A program made the position numbers and the translations under genes. Below are positions 1 to 4,367 of a stretch of 6,381 bases of DNA, one piece after another. The DNA is from Dehalococcoidia bacterium (GTDB lineage Bacteria; Chloroflexota; Dehalococcoidia; Dehalococcoidales; RBG-16-60-22): assembly GCA_013202615.1 (NCBI GenBank), contig JABMRL010000031.1, positions 1 to 6,381 of the forward strand. The letters run 5' to 3'. Numbering within the stretch: the first letter of the stretch is position 1; every line of letters begins with the position of its first letter. The notes beneath the pieces were generated by a model. It made no database searches, had not been told where the DNA came from, and worked only from the letters and a program-made list of their open reading frames with translations.

Positions 1-92
1 ATCTGGCGCTGTTCCTGGCCTCAGCCGATGCCGACTTCATCACGGCGGAAATCATTGCCTGCAACGGTGGCAGGACCAATCTGATGGCATAA
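1..92 (+). CDS. C-terminal end of a short-chain dehydrogenase/reductase (partial)
   Basis: The frame whose first full codon is at base 3 is open from the window edge and ends with TAA at 90-92, giving 29 residues. The visible tail reads FLASADADFITAEIIACNGG followed by RTNLMA. It matches the end of classical short-chain dehydrogenases (FabG-like NAD(P)H oxidoreductases), where 'FLaS..a.fiTGq.i.vdGG' forms the last strand and helix of the Rossmann fold and borders the substrate pocket. In the usual motif a Gly follows the Thr; here it is Ala-Glu, a mild variation. The cofactor motif and the catalytic Tyr-Lys lie before the window, so the substrate is unknown. The gene converges on the zinc dehydrogenase at 158-1201, so the two are not co-transcribed. 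The family call is fairly safe despite the short length. Confidence 0.75.
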   Translation, partial: LALFLASADADFITAEIIACNGGRTNLMA

Positions 93-114
93 GGTTGATG
101 AAGCAAAGTCAACC
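93..114. terminator. weak inverted repeat between convergent genes
   Basis: GGTTGA (93-98) and TCAACC (109-114) form a 6-bp stem with a 10-base loop directly after the stop codon of the short-chain dehydrogenase. No T-run follows on either strand, so it is at best a weak or factor-assisted terminator for the two convergent genes. It could also be chance. Confidence 0.2.
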
Positions 115-157
115 GGTTAATGGTTCAGTGTGGACAGGGTTGAAAACTTCCCCGCTT

Positions 158-1201
158 TTATGGCTTCAGCAGAACCGCGATATTCTGCCCGCTCCGTATT
201 GAATCAAACCCTCTCTGGGCATCTTCTAAAGGCACAATCTCGGAGATTAGCGGCCTGACATCTACTGACTTGTTTTCCATCAGGTTCAGCGCCGTTTTCA
301 CCGGGCCGCTGATGTGCCCCCTCAGGGTTAATTGTTTTTCCGTCCAGAGCCTGGGGTCTGCCTGCATCGGGTTTATGAACCCCGTCAGCGCTATCGTGCC
401 ACCCAGCCTGACCATCTGGGCCGCCTGGTTCAGGACTTTTCCTTCGCGTACACAGATAAGCACCGCATCCGGGCCGGCGTCGGTAAGCTTAATGACCTCA
501 GGAATAATATCAATTTCGGCGGCGTTGAGCGCGGCATCAGCGCCCATTTCCAGCGCCTTGTCCAGTCGCGATTTAACCATATCAACAACAATAATCGGAG
601 CTACGCCGCTGGCTCTGGCACACAGCATGGCCCCCAGGCCAATTTTACCGGACCCGATGATAACCGCTGATTTCCCCAACCCCAGGTCAGCAGCCGTGAC
701 CGAGCCTATGCCCGTTGCCAGCGGCTCCGCCAGGCATGCCTCCTCTGAAGATACGTTTTCTGGAACCGGTTCCGCCATGCTGGCATTTTTAACAAAATAT
801 TCGGCCATGGCGCCACCCCTCAGCCCGTAGCTCTGTCCGCCAAAGACAGAACCTCTTGAGGCGCCGCCAATGCAGAGATGATACATAAAACGACGACAAA
901 AATAGCACACCCCGCACGACCGCTTTGTGGGGCAGTATGCAGCTCTATCCCCAACGGACCACCCGCTGACCCCTTCTCCTACAGCGGCAACCTCTGCCGT
1001 CCATTCGTGTCCCAGTATCACGCCGGTATGCGCTCCAAAACTGGCAAGGTCATCAAGAGCTCCGTCCAGATACTCTATGTCCGACCCGCAGATAGAGCAG
1101 TAAATGGTCTTGAGCAGGAGAGTGCCCGGCTGCACATTTGGCTCTGGCACTTCCTGGATTTCAACTCTTTTTGTATCTTTGCGGATAACAACTGCTTTCA
1201 T
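158..1201 (-). CDS. zinc-dependent alcohol/polyol dehydrogenase (medium-chain, MDR superfamily)
   Basis: A complete 347-residue cytosolic dehydrogenase of usual family length, expected to oxidise a secondary alcohol, polyol or similar substrate with NAD+. The N-terminal GroES-like catalytic domain (about 1-150) carries the catalytic zinc ligands Cys38 (SICGSD), His65-Glu66 (GHE) and Glu159 (LAEP). This set is typical of the sorbitol/threonine/butanediol dehydrogenase branch. Four structural-zinc cysteines are intact: Cys96, Cys99, Cys102 and Cys110. The Rossmann domain (about 170-300) has GSGKIG at 183-188. Asp207 closes the second strand, which favours NAD(H) over NADP(H). The ATG at 1201 gives a full GroES domain, although no good Shine-Dalgarno precedes it. 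The winged-helix gene ends 22 bases upstream, so the two are probably co-transcribed and that regulator may control this enzyme. The exact substrate cannot be assigned. Confidence 0.92.
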   Translation of the reverse strand: MKAVVIRKDTKRVEIQEVPEPNVQPGTLLLKTIYCSICGSDIEYLDGALDDLASFGAHTGVILGHEWTAEVAAVGEGVSGWSVGDRAAYCPTKRSCGVCYFCRRFMYHLCIGGASRGSVFGGQSYGLRGGAMAEYFVKNASMAEPVPENVSSEEACLAEPLATGIGSVTAADLGLGKSAVIIGSGKIGLGAMLCARASGVAPIIVVDMVKSRLDKALEMGADAALNAAEIDIIPEVIKLTDAGPDAVLICVREGKVLNQAAQMVRLGGTIALTGFINPMQADPRLWTEKQLTLRGHISGPVKTALNLMENKSVDVRPLISEIVPLEDAQRGFDSIRSGQNIAVLLKP

Positions 1202-1223
1202 GATACTTTAAGGTATAACTGCA

Positions 1224-1526
1224 CTAATCAACTTTACGCGGTCGTCCCCGTTTCTTCCAGCCAATTGCTGTCAACAGGTAGCCGGCCGCCATATCTTCCC
1301 AGCCGGCGGAGCTTATGGAGCGGTCTGGATTAAACAGGTAACGGCTCCGTCTTCCTTCGCGTTTCTTGGTTATATATTCTTCCTCAAGCAGGTCCCCGAT
1401 GATATTATGCGTCGCCCTTTCTGATATTCCGATAATATCTGACAGTTCTCGCGCCGTAATGCGAGGTTGCCGCGCAATGTGACTCAGCACTAAAGCGTGG
1501 TTTGTTAAGAATCTGAATTTCTGCAT
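1224..1526 (-). CDS. small winged-helix transcriptional regulator with AT-hook-like C terminus
   Basis: A 100-residue DNA-binding protein of the MarR/ArsR-like winged-helix type. Residues 22-51 form the helix-turn-helix (ITARELSDIIGISERATHNI, then a DLLEEEYI helix end). Residues 53-66 (TKKREGRRSRYLFN) form the basic beta-wing. After a short linker the protein ends in KKRGRPRKVD, which contains the RGRP core of AT-hook minor-groove binders. There is no ligand-binding or metal-binding Cys/His cluster. The ATG at 1526 is supported by a GGGTGAG Shine-Dalgarno on the minus strand (complement of 1534-1540), 7 bases upstream. It leads the dehydrogenase gene by 22 bases, so it is probably the local regulator of that unit and perhaps of its own promoter. 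Sensing mechanism and target are unknown. Confidence 0.8.
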   Translation of the reverse strand: MQKFRFLTNHALVLSHIARQPRITARELSDIIGISERATHNIIGDLLEEEYITKKREGRRSRYLFNPDRSISSAGWEDMAAGYLLTAIGWKKRGRPRKVD

Positions 1527-1599
1527 TTTTTATCTCACCCGGCTTTCAACTATGGATAAATACATGTTTATTTTGAAGAAATAATAATTAATCAAATTC

Positions 1600-1615
1600 A
1601 CGCAAAACAACGCAA
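1600..1615 (-). repeat. direct repeat TTGCGT with 10-base period near the regulator's predicted start of transcription
   Basis: On the + strand ACGCAA occurs at 1600-1605 and again at 1610-1615 (TTGCGT twice on the minus strand). The copies are exactly one helical turn apart. They lie just downstream of the predicted -10 box at 1621-1626, where a repressor would block transcription. Role as an operator is inference. Confidence 0.3.
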
Positions 1616-1620
1616 TGTCT

Positions 1621-1649
1621 TTTATAACATATAATTACCAACTTTGCAA
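1621..1649 (-). promoter_or_regulatory. candidate sigma-70-type promoter for the regulator/dehydrogenase unit
   Basis: Read on the minus strand, TTGCAA (complement of 1644-1649) is followed after 17 bases by TATAAA (complement of 1621-1626). The -10 box is preceded by TG plus one base, as in extended -10 promoters. Transcription would begin near 1614 and give a leader of roughly 88 bases to the ATG at 1526. The -35 box matches the consensus at 4 of 6 positions. Confidence 0.4.
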
Positions 1650-1760
1650 GCCATAAATGCTAATAATTTTTTACACTGCATATTTACAATATGATTTACT
1701 ATACCTTATATCCAAAATACAAATATTTATTAACCAGTACTTAAGCACTAATCAAACGTA

Positions 1761-1790
1761 TTGACAAACGGATTATCTCTGAACTATTAT
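1761..1790 (+). promoter_or_regulatory. candidate sigma-70-type promoter for the 115-residue gene
   Basis: A perfect -35 hexamer TTGACA (1761-1766) is followed after 18 bases by TATTAT (1785-1790), one mismatch from TATAAT. Transcription would start near 1797, leaving a leader of about 140 bases before the ATG at 1937. The leader would contain the tandem TATAAT and dyad elements at 1852-1893. Confidence 0.45.
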
Positions 1791-1851
1791 TCATGTAGTG
1801 GTATTCATATAAACGGTTGCCTAATATCGGATACATGACAACCAGGTAAAG

Positions 1852-1866
1852 TATAATAGGTATAAT
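1852..1866 (+). promoter_or_regulatory. tandem perfect -10 boxes (TATAAT twice)
   Basis: TATAAT occurs at 1852-1857 and again at 1861-1866, inside a 9-base direct repeat of GTATAAT plus two bases. No good -35 hexamer sits 16-18 bases upstream of either copy; the nearest is TGACAA (1836-1841), 19 bases before the second box. An activator-dependent or alternative promoter for the 115-residue gene is possible, but in AT-rich DNA the match may be fortuitous. Confidence 0.25.
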
Positions 1867-1867
1867 C

Positions 1868-1893
1868 AAGACTAAGTCTTTTCTTGCCAAGAA
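1868..1893. promoter_or_regulatory. two abutting perfect 13-base dyads (candidate operator)
   Basis: AAGACT-A-AGTCTT (1868-1880) is directly followed by TTCTTG-C-CAAGAA (1881-1893). Each is a perfect inverted repeat with 6-base arms around one central base, and the centres are 13 bases apart. The pair starts 1 base after the second TATAAT box and ends 43 bases before the ATG at 1937, a good place for repressor binding. Loops of one base make stable RNA hairpins unlikely, so protein binding to DNA is the better reading. No known operator consensus is recognised. Confidence 0.4.
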
Positions 1894-1936
1894 GGCTGCT
1901 AAAAAACAAATAATAAACCGTTAATCGAGGGAAGCC

Positions 1937-2284
1937 ATGGTTAATAAATTTAAGACAGAGTTGACCAGAGTTTCGGCACAATTATACAGGCTTGTACTTC
2001 GAAATGGCGATAGACATTGGCCGGCAAACGTGTTGAACATTTTGGAAACTAAATACAACCTTCGACCCAAAGAGCTCCTGCGCCTGTGGTATATCAGACG
2101 TCGAATGCTCTCCAATGAGGTACGCCAGGATTCTATATTTATTTACGATTGGGCAAAAGCCCATGACCAGAAGATATCCATAAGAAGATTTAATGACCTT
2201 TACAAGTATCCCGAATTACTGCTCTATAAAGGTCATATCGCCAGTAATGGCGAAGTGAAAATTGAAGAGATAAGCAAGAATTAA
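1937..2284 (+). CDS. hypothetical basic protein, 115 residues
   Basis: I do not recognise this protein. It is a complete frame with a good Shine-Dalgarno (GAGG at 1927-1930, 6 bases before the ATG), a candidate promoter upstream and a strong terminator 26 bases after its stop, so it is very probably expressed on its own. The product is rich in Lys and Arg and in aromatic residues. Its N-terminal half looks helical (LTRVSAQLYRLVLRNGD, then ELLRLWYIRRR at about 46-56). No signal peptide, membrane segment, Cys pair or metal motif is visible. The basic helical half would suit binding to nucleic acid, but that is a guess from composition only. The gene is somewhat more AT-rich than the flanking enzyme genes and has no functionally linked neighbour, which may hint at lateral acquisition. 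Confidence 0.75.
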   Translation: MVNKFKTELTRVSAQLYRLVLRNGDRHWPANVLNILETKYNLRPKELLRLWYIRRRMLSNEVRQDSIFIYDWAKAHDQKISIRRFNDLYKYPELLLYKGHIASNGEVKIEEISKN

Positions 2285-2310
2285 CCGGTTAGTCCTTTAG
2301 TTGCAGAGAA

Positions 2311-2336
2311 GGGGGATGTCAGCATCCCCCTTTTTT
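2311..2336 (+). terminator. intrinsic terminator after the 115-residue gene
   Basis: GGGGGATG (2311-2318), loop TCAG, CATCCCCC (2323-2330) and then six T (2331-2336) form a textbook rho-independent terminator for + strand transcription. Two further A-T pairs can extend the stem. On the minus strand the stem is followed by TTCTCTG, a poor U-tract, so it should stop the convergent phosphate-permease transcript less well. Confidence 0.92.
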
Positions 2337-2367
2337 CATAGCTATACCTTAAGCCTTCCCCGTGGGT

Positions 2368-3387
2368 TTAGAATACCATGTTAAGCAACAGGGTGAAAAC
2401 GTAACCCAATATGCCGCAAATGGGAAAGGTAAGTATCCAGGCGATTACGATATTGCCGGCAATTCCCCAGCGGACCGCGGAAAATCGTTGCGTGGACCCC
2501 ACCCCCATCACCGAAGCGCAGACACAATGGGTGGTACTGACCGGAATGCCAAAATGAGACGCGGTTTCAATCACCGACGCCGCGGTAAGATGGGCAGTGA
2601 ACCCCTGAACCGGCCGCAGGTTCGTCATCCTCATACCAACTGTCTTGACAACCCGCTGACCACCTAACGCGGTACCGATACTTATCGCCGCCGCTGAAAC
2701 AACGATTACCCACCATGTATCGGGGTTCAATACGGACAGGCGGTCCCAGATACCGACATCGTTATAGTAAATCACCAGGGCCATGGTGATTACACCGATG
2801 GGCATCTGGCCGTCATTCTTGCCGTGGCTGTAGGCCATGAAGAAAGTGCTCGCATACTGCATCCGGCTGAAAACACGGCGCATTCGGTCACGCCTGCTTT
2901 TATGTAAAAACCAATACAAGCCAAGCATGATAATAAAGCCGCCGATAAAACCCAGAGAGGGAGCGATAATTACAGCGGATAGTACGCGTTGCATGACGCT
3001 CCATACCACCGCGGCATTACCCGCTACCGCCATCCCGGCCGCCGCCAGGCCGGCAATGAACCCGTGGTGAATGCTGATGGGCAGTCCCAGCCATGTCGCG
3101 AACCACCCCCAGACTATTATGGAAATCAGTGCCGCAATAATCGTTTGATAGGAAATTACGTCCTGGATAATGATGCCCTTGCCAATCGTGTGCGCCACTG
3201 CGGTGCCGGTGGCGGCGCCGGTAAAATTGGCAATTACCGCTATGATTAGTGCTCTCTGTGGGGAGAGGGCTCTGGTGCCAATGGCCGGAGCAATAGCATT
3301 GGTCGCATCATTGAAACCGTTTACAATCCCAAAACCAACGGCCAGGACAATGACTATGACTAGGAGCGGAAAAGAGGCATCAGGCAT
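2368..3387 (-). CDS. pit: inorganic phosphate transporter, PiT family
   Basis: A 339-residue inner-membrane permease, predicted to import phosphate (usually as a metal-phosphate complex) with a cation. The two inverted family repeats are clear: GFNDATNAIA at 24-33 in the N-terminal half and SHGKNDGQ at 187-194 in the second half. GLPISIHH (101-108) and GIPVSTTH (280-287) are the paired half-helix motifs. About ten hydrophobic segments are visible, with a basic cytosolic loop at 162-176 (HKSRRDRMRRVFSR). The length fits the shorter prokaryotic members, which lack the big central insert. The ATG at 3387 lies inside the end of the DUF47 gene (8-base overlap), so translation is probably coupled. 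Together with DUF47 this is the classic accessory protein-Pit pair. I see no clear terminator after its stop on the minus strand. Confidence 0.95.
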   Translation of the reverse strand: MPDASFPLLVIVIVLAVGFGIVNGFNDATNAIAPAIGTRALSPQRALIIAVIANFTGAATGTAVAHTIGKGIIIQDVISYQTIIAALISIIVWGWFATWLGLPISIHHGFIAGLAAAGMAVAGNAAVVWSVMQRVLSAVIIAPSLGFIGGFIIMLGLYWFLHKSRRDRMRRVFSRMQYASTFFMAYSHGKNDGQMPIGVITMALVIYYNDVGIWDRLSVLNPDTWWVIVVSAAAISIGTALGGQRVVKTVGMRMTNLRPVQGFTAHLTAASVIETASHFGIPVSTTHCVCASVMGVGSTQRFSAVRWGIAGNIVIAWILTFPICGILGYVFTLLLNMVF

Positions 3388-4009
3388 GCTTGAGGGCTAC
3401 CCCTTCAAGGACATTGGCCACGTCCTCACATCTATCGGTCGCGCTCTCCAGGTGTTCCAGAATTTCGCGCCATTTTATTATGTCGGCAGTGTTGCTGCAG
3501 TTATCAAAGAGCTCAGCCATTGCGTTTCGAAAGACTGTATCGGCCGCGTTTTCAAGTCGGTTAATCTCTATGCAGTGCTCCAGAACCTGTTTCAGTTTGG
3601 GCTGATTGCGCAATTGTTTTAACGCCACTGCCACTTCTTTGGTCGCGGTTACTATGATACCGGCCAGTTCTTTGGCTCCTTCTTTGGGAGTATCTATTTT
3701 GTAAATAAGCATCGCCACCGCGGCAGCATGTATCAGGTCCACAATGTCGTCGAGAGAATGGGCCAGGAGCGCCATATCCTCCTGGTCAAACGGCGTTACA
3801 AAAGTACGATGCAAAAGCGCGATAATCTTGTGCGTGACATTGTCACCTATATGCTCATATTCGTCTATCTGCTCAACCTTTTGCTCAATATTTTCCCAGC
3901 TATCGACCATGTCCTTCATCAACTCAGCGGTCTTGACCATATTTACCGCACTTTCCTCATAAAGCTCGAAAAATATTTTACCCCTGGGCATGAATGAAAA
4001 TTTAACCAA
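3380..4009 (-). CDS. DUF47 / PhoU-like Pit accessory protein
   Basis: A 209-residue all-helical cytosolic protein of the DUF47 family (PhoU-related), encoded next to Pit permeases in many bacteria and thought to regulate phosphate uptake. Four E/DxxxD metal-binding motifs of PhoU-like bundles are present: EHIGD (52-56), DDIVD (87-91), ENAAD (153-157) and DRCED (192-196). The family block TFVTPFDQEDM lies at 69-79, and MPRGKIFFELYEESA (7-21) is the usual family start. The start chosen is a TTG at 4009, because AGGAG (complement of 4018-4022) lies 8 bases upstream. The ATG at residue 7 (3991) has no Shine-Dalgarno but would give the more common family N terminus, so it stays an alternative. It overlaps the permease gene by 8 bases and is the first large gene of the operon. 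Confidence 0.93.
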   Translation of the reverse strand: MVKFSFMPRGKIFFELYEESAVNMVKTAELMKDMVDSWENIEQKVEQIDEYEHIGDNVTHKIIALLHRTFVTPFDQEDMALLAHSLDDIVDLIHAAAVAMLIYKIDTPKEGAKELAGIIVTATKEVAVALKQLRNQPKLKQVLEHCIEINRLENAADTVFRNAMAELFDNCSNTADIIKWREILEHLESATDRCEDVANVLEGVALKHA

Positions 4010-4010
4010 T

Positions 4011-4118
4011 TTACCTGCTCCTGAATTGAATATTACGGAAATAAAAAAAGCTCTTACCGAGCTTTAATCGGGGGGCGCTGGAAGCCATCAAACAAAGGTC
4101 GAGATATATTTCTCTCAT
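4011..4118 (-). CDS. possible leader peptide frame of the phosphate operon (35 codons)
   Basis: In the predicted leader a frame begins with ATG at 4118 (MREIYLDLCLM...) and ends with TAA at 4013-4011, one base before the TTG start of the DUF47 gene. A GAGG element lies only 2 bases before the ATG, closer than ideal. Codons 18-26 run through the hairpin and U-run at 4043-4065. The product shows no family resemblance and the frame may be chance. If translated, it could couple to DUF47 translation or influence the hairpin. Confidence 0.2.
   Translation of the reverse strand: MREIYLDLCLMASSAPRLKLGKSFFYFRNIQFRSR
4043..4065 (-). terminator. hairpin with U-run in the phosphate operon leader (candidate attenuator)
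   Basis: On the minus strand AAAGCTC, loop GGTAA, GAGCTTT is followed by further T, giving seven in a row (complement of 4043-4065). The shape is an intrinsic terminator with a 7-bp stem. It lies downstream of the predicted promoter (4134-4163) and 33 bases upstream of the DUF47 start, so it would act within the leader of its own operon. An overlapping 4-bp alternative stem (CCGA with TCGG, complement of about 4056-4070) would place the 5' arm in its loop and could act as antiterminator. The + strand has no T-run after this stem, so its direction is minus. Confidence 0.5.
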
Positions 4119-4133
4119 TGCCTCTTCAGCAGT

Positions 4134-4163
4134 ATGTTATCTAAACCATACCATTGCTGTCAA
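4134..4163 (-). promoter_or_regulatory. candidate promoter for the DUF47-pit operon
   Basis: On the minus strand a perfect TTGACA (complement of 4158-4163) is followed after 18 bases by TAACAT (complement of 4134-4139, 4 of 6 matches). Transcription would start near 4127, giving a leader of about 118 bases containing the hairpin at 4043-4065. No obvious Pho box was recognised. Confidence 0.4.
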
Positions 4164-4202
4164 GTGGAAAATTATGCGAATACGAACGGAATTAACCGCT
4201 AC

Positions 4203-4238
4203 TGAAAATAATCGGCCTTTATTTTCATCTCTGAAAAT
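4203..4238. repeat. three alternating TGAAAAT elements forming mutually exclusive inverted repeats
   Basis: TGAAAATAA (4203-4211) is a perfect 9-base inverted repeat of TTATTTTCA (4219-4227), with a 7-base spacer. The same middle arm also pairs with TGAAAAT (4232-4238) as a 7-base inverted repeat with a 4-base spacer. The element lies between the divergent promoters of the phosphate operon and the GntR/AOR operon. No T-run follows, so it is not a terminator. A binding site for a regulator shared by both directions is the likeliest role. Confidence 0.45.
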
Positions 4239-4265
4239 CTCTTCTCAGTAAAATGCTTGAAATAA

Positions 4266-4294
4266 TTATCATTCCTCCAGTTAATGTATACAAT
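4266..4294 (+). promoter_or_regulatory. candidate upstream promoter P1 of the GntR-AOR operon
   Basis: TTATCA (4266-4271, 4 of 6 matches to TTGACA) and TACAAT (4289-4294, 5 of 6 matches to TATAAT) are separated by 17 bases. The -10 box is embedded in the first GTATAC palindrome. Transcription would start near 4301. Weaker than the candidate at 4329-4358. Confidence 0.3.
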
Positions 4295-4296
4295 AA
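4281..4296. promoter_or_regulatory. candidate GntR operator O1
   Basis: TTAATGTATACAATAA is a 16-base palindrome with one mismatched pair, centred on GTATAC. It resembles the TTGTATACAA-type sites bound by FCD-class GntR repressors. It overlaps the -10 box of candidate promoter P1. It also contains the ATG at 4284, which argues against that codon being the true start of the regulator gene. Confidence 0.5.
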
Positions 4297-4328
4297 ATCG
4301 ACATCTAGAGGCAATCAAGGCAGACCCA

Positions 4329-4358
4329 TTGACAAATTATGCCATAATTGTATACAAT
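4329..4358 (+). promoter_or_regulatory. candidate main promoter P2 of the GntR-AOR operon
   Basis: A perfect TTGACA (4329-4334) is followed after 18 bases by TACAAT (4353-4358, one mismatch from TATAAT). Transcription would begin near 4365, only 2-3 bases before the ATG at 4368, which implies a leaderless or nearly leaderless message for the regulator. The -10 box is buried in palindrome O2. Confidence 0.5.
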
Positions 4359-4360
4359 TA
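4345..4360. promoter_or_regulatory. candidate GntR operator O2, perfect 16-base palindrome
   Basis: TAATTGTATACAATTA is a perfect 16-base palindrome centred on GTATAC and carries the TTGTATACAA core common for FCD-class GntR regulators. It covers the -10 box of P2, so binding would block transcription. Its centre is 64 bases from that of O1, about six helical turns, which would allow two bound dimers to interact on one face of DNA. Confidence 0.65.
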
Positions 4361-4367
4361 CCGCGAA

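Larger units (their letters stand above)
1527..1936. other. AT-rich divergent intergenic region
   Basis: This stretch of 410 bases holds no convincing gene. Its composition is markedly AT-rich, most of all between about 1550 and 1760, in contrast to the flanking genes. It separates the minus-strand regulator/dehydrogenase unit from the plus-strand 115-residue gene. It contains promoter-like sequences for both directions, a repeated ACGCAA, a doubled TATAAT and two abutting dyads, listed separately. Confidence 0.7.

Noticed and set aside
270..830. Plus-strand reading frame of 186 codons inside the zinc dehydrogenase
   Set aside because: It lies opposite a well-supported enzyme with intact zinc and NAD motifs; its product is low-complexity Ser/Ala/Pro without family features.
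1879..1894. TTCTTGCCAAGAA as an RNA terminator hairpin
   Set aside because: The loop would be a single base in perfect pairing and no T-run follows; it reads better as a DNA dyad.
1921..2115. Minus-strand frames opposite the 115-residue gene
   Set aside because: They have no ribosome site and would run against the promoter and terminator signals, which all point to the + strand.
111..2291. AACCGGTTA occurring at 111-119 and 2283-2291, each just after a stop codon
   Set aside because: Only a 9-base match with a self-complementary core; two copies in unrelated contexts are not enough to call a repeat family.
2311..2336. The strong hairpin as a bidirectional terminator for both convergent genes
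   Set aside because: The minus-strand side lacks a U-run (TTCTCTG follows the stem), so only + strand termination is supported.
2362..2667. Plus-strand reading frame of 101 codons opposite the phosphate permease
   Set aside because: It is antisense to the conserved C-terminal half of Pit and its product looks like a frame shadow rich in Gly, Arg and His.
4257..4286. TTGAAA (4257-4262) as -35 box for a promoter ending at 4286
   Set aside because: The only -10 candidates at 17-18 bases (GTTAAT, TTAATG) are poor; the TTATCA/TACAAT and TTGACA/TACAAT pairs fit better.
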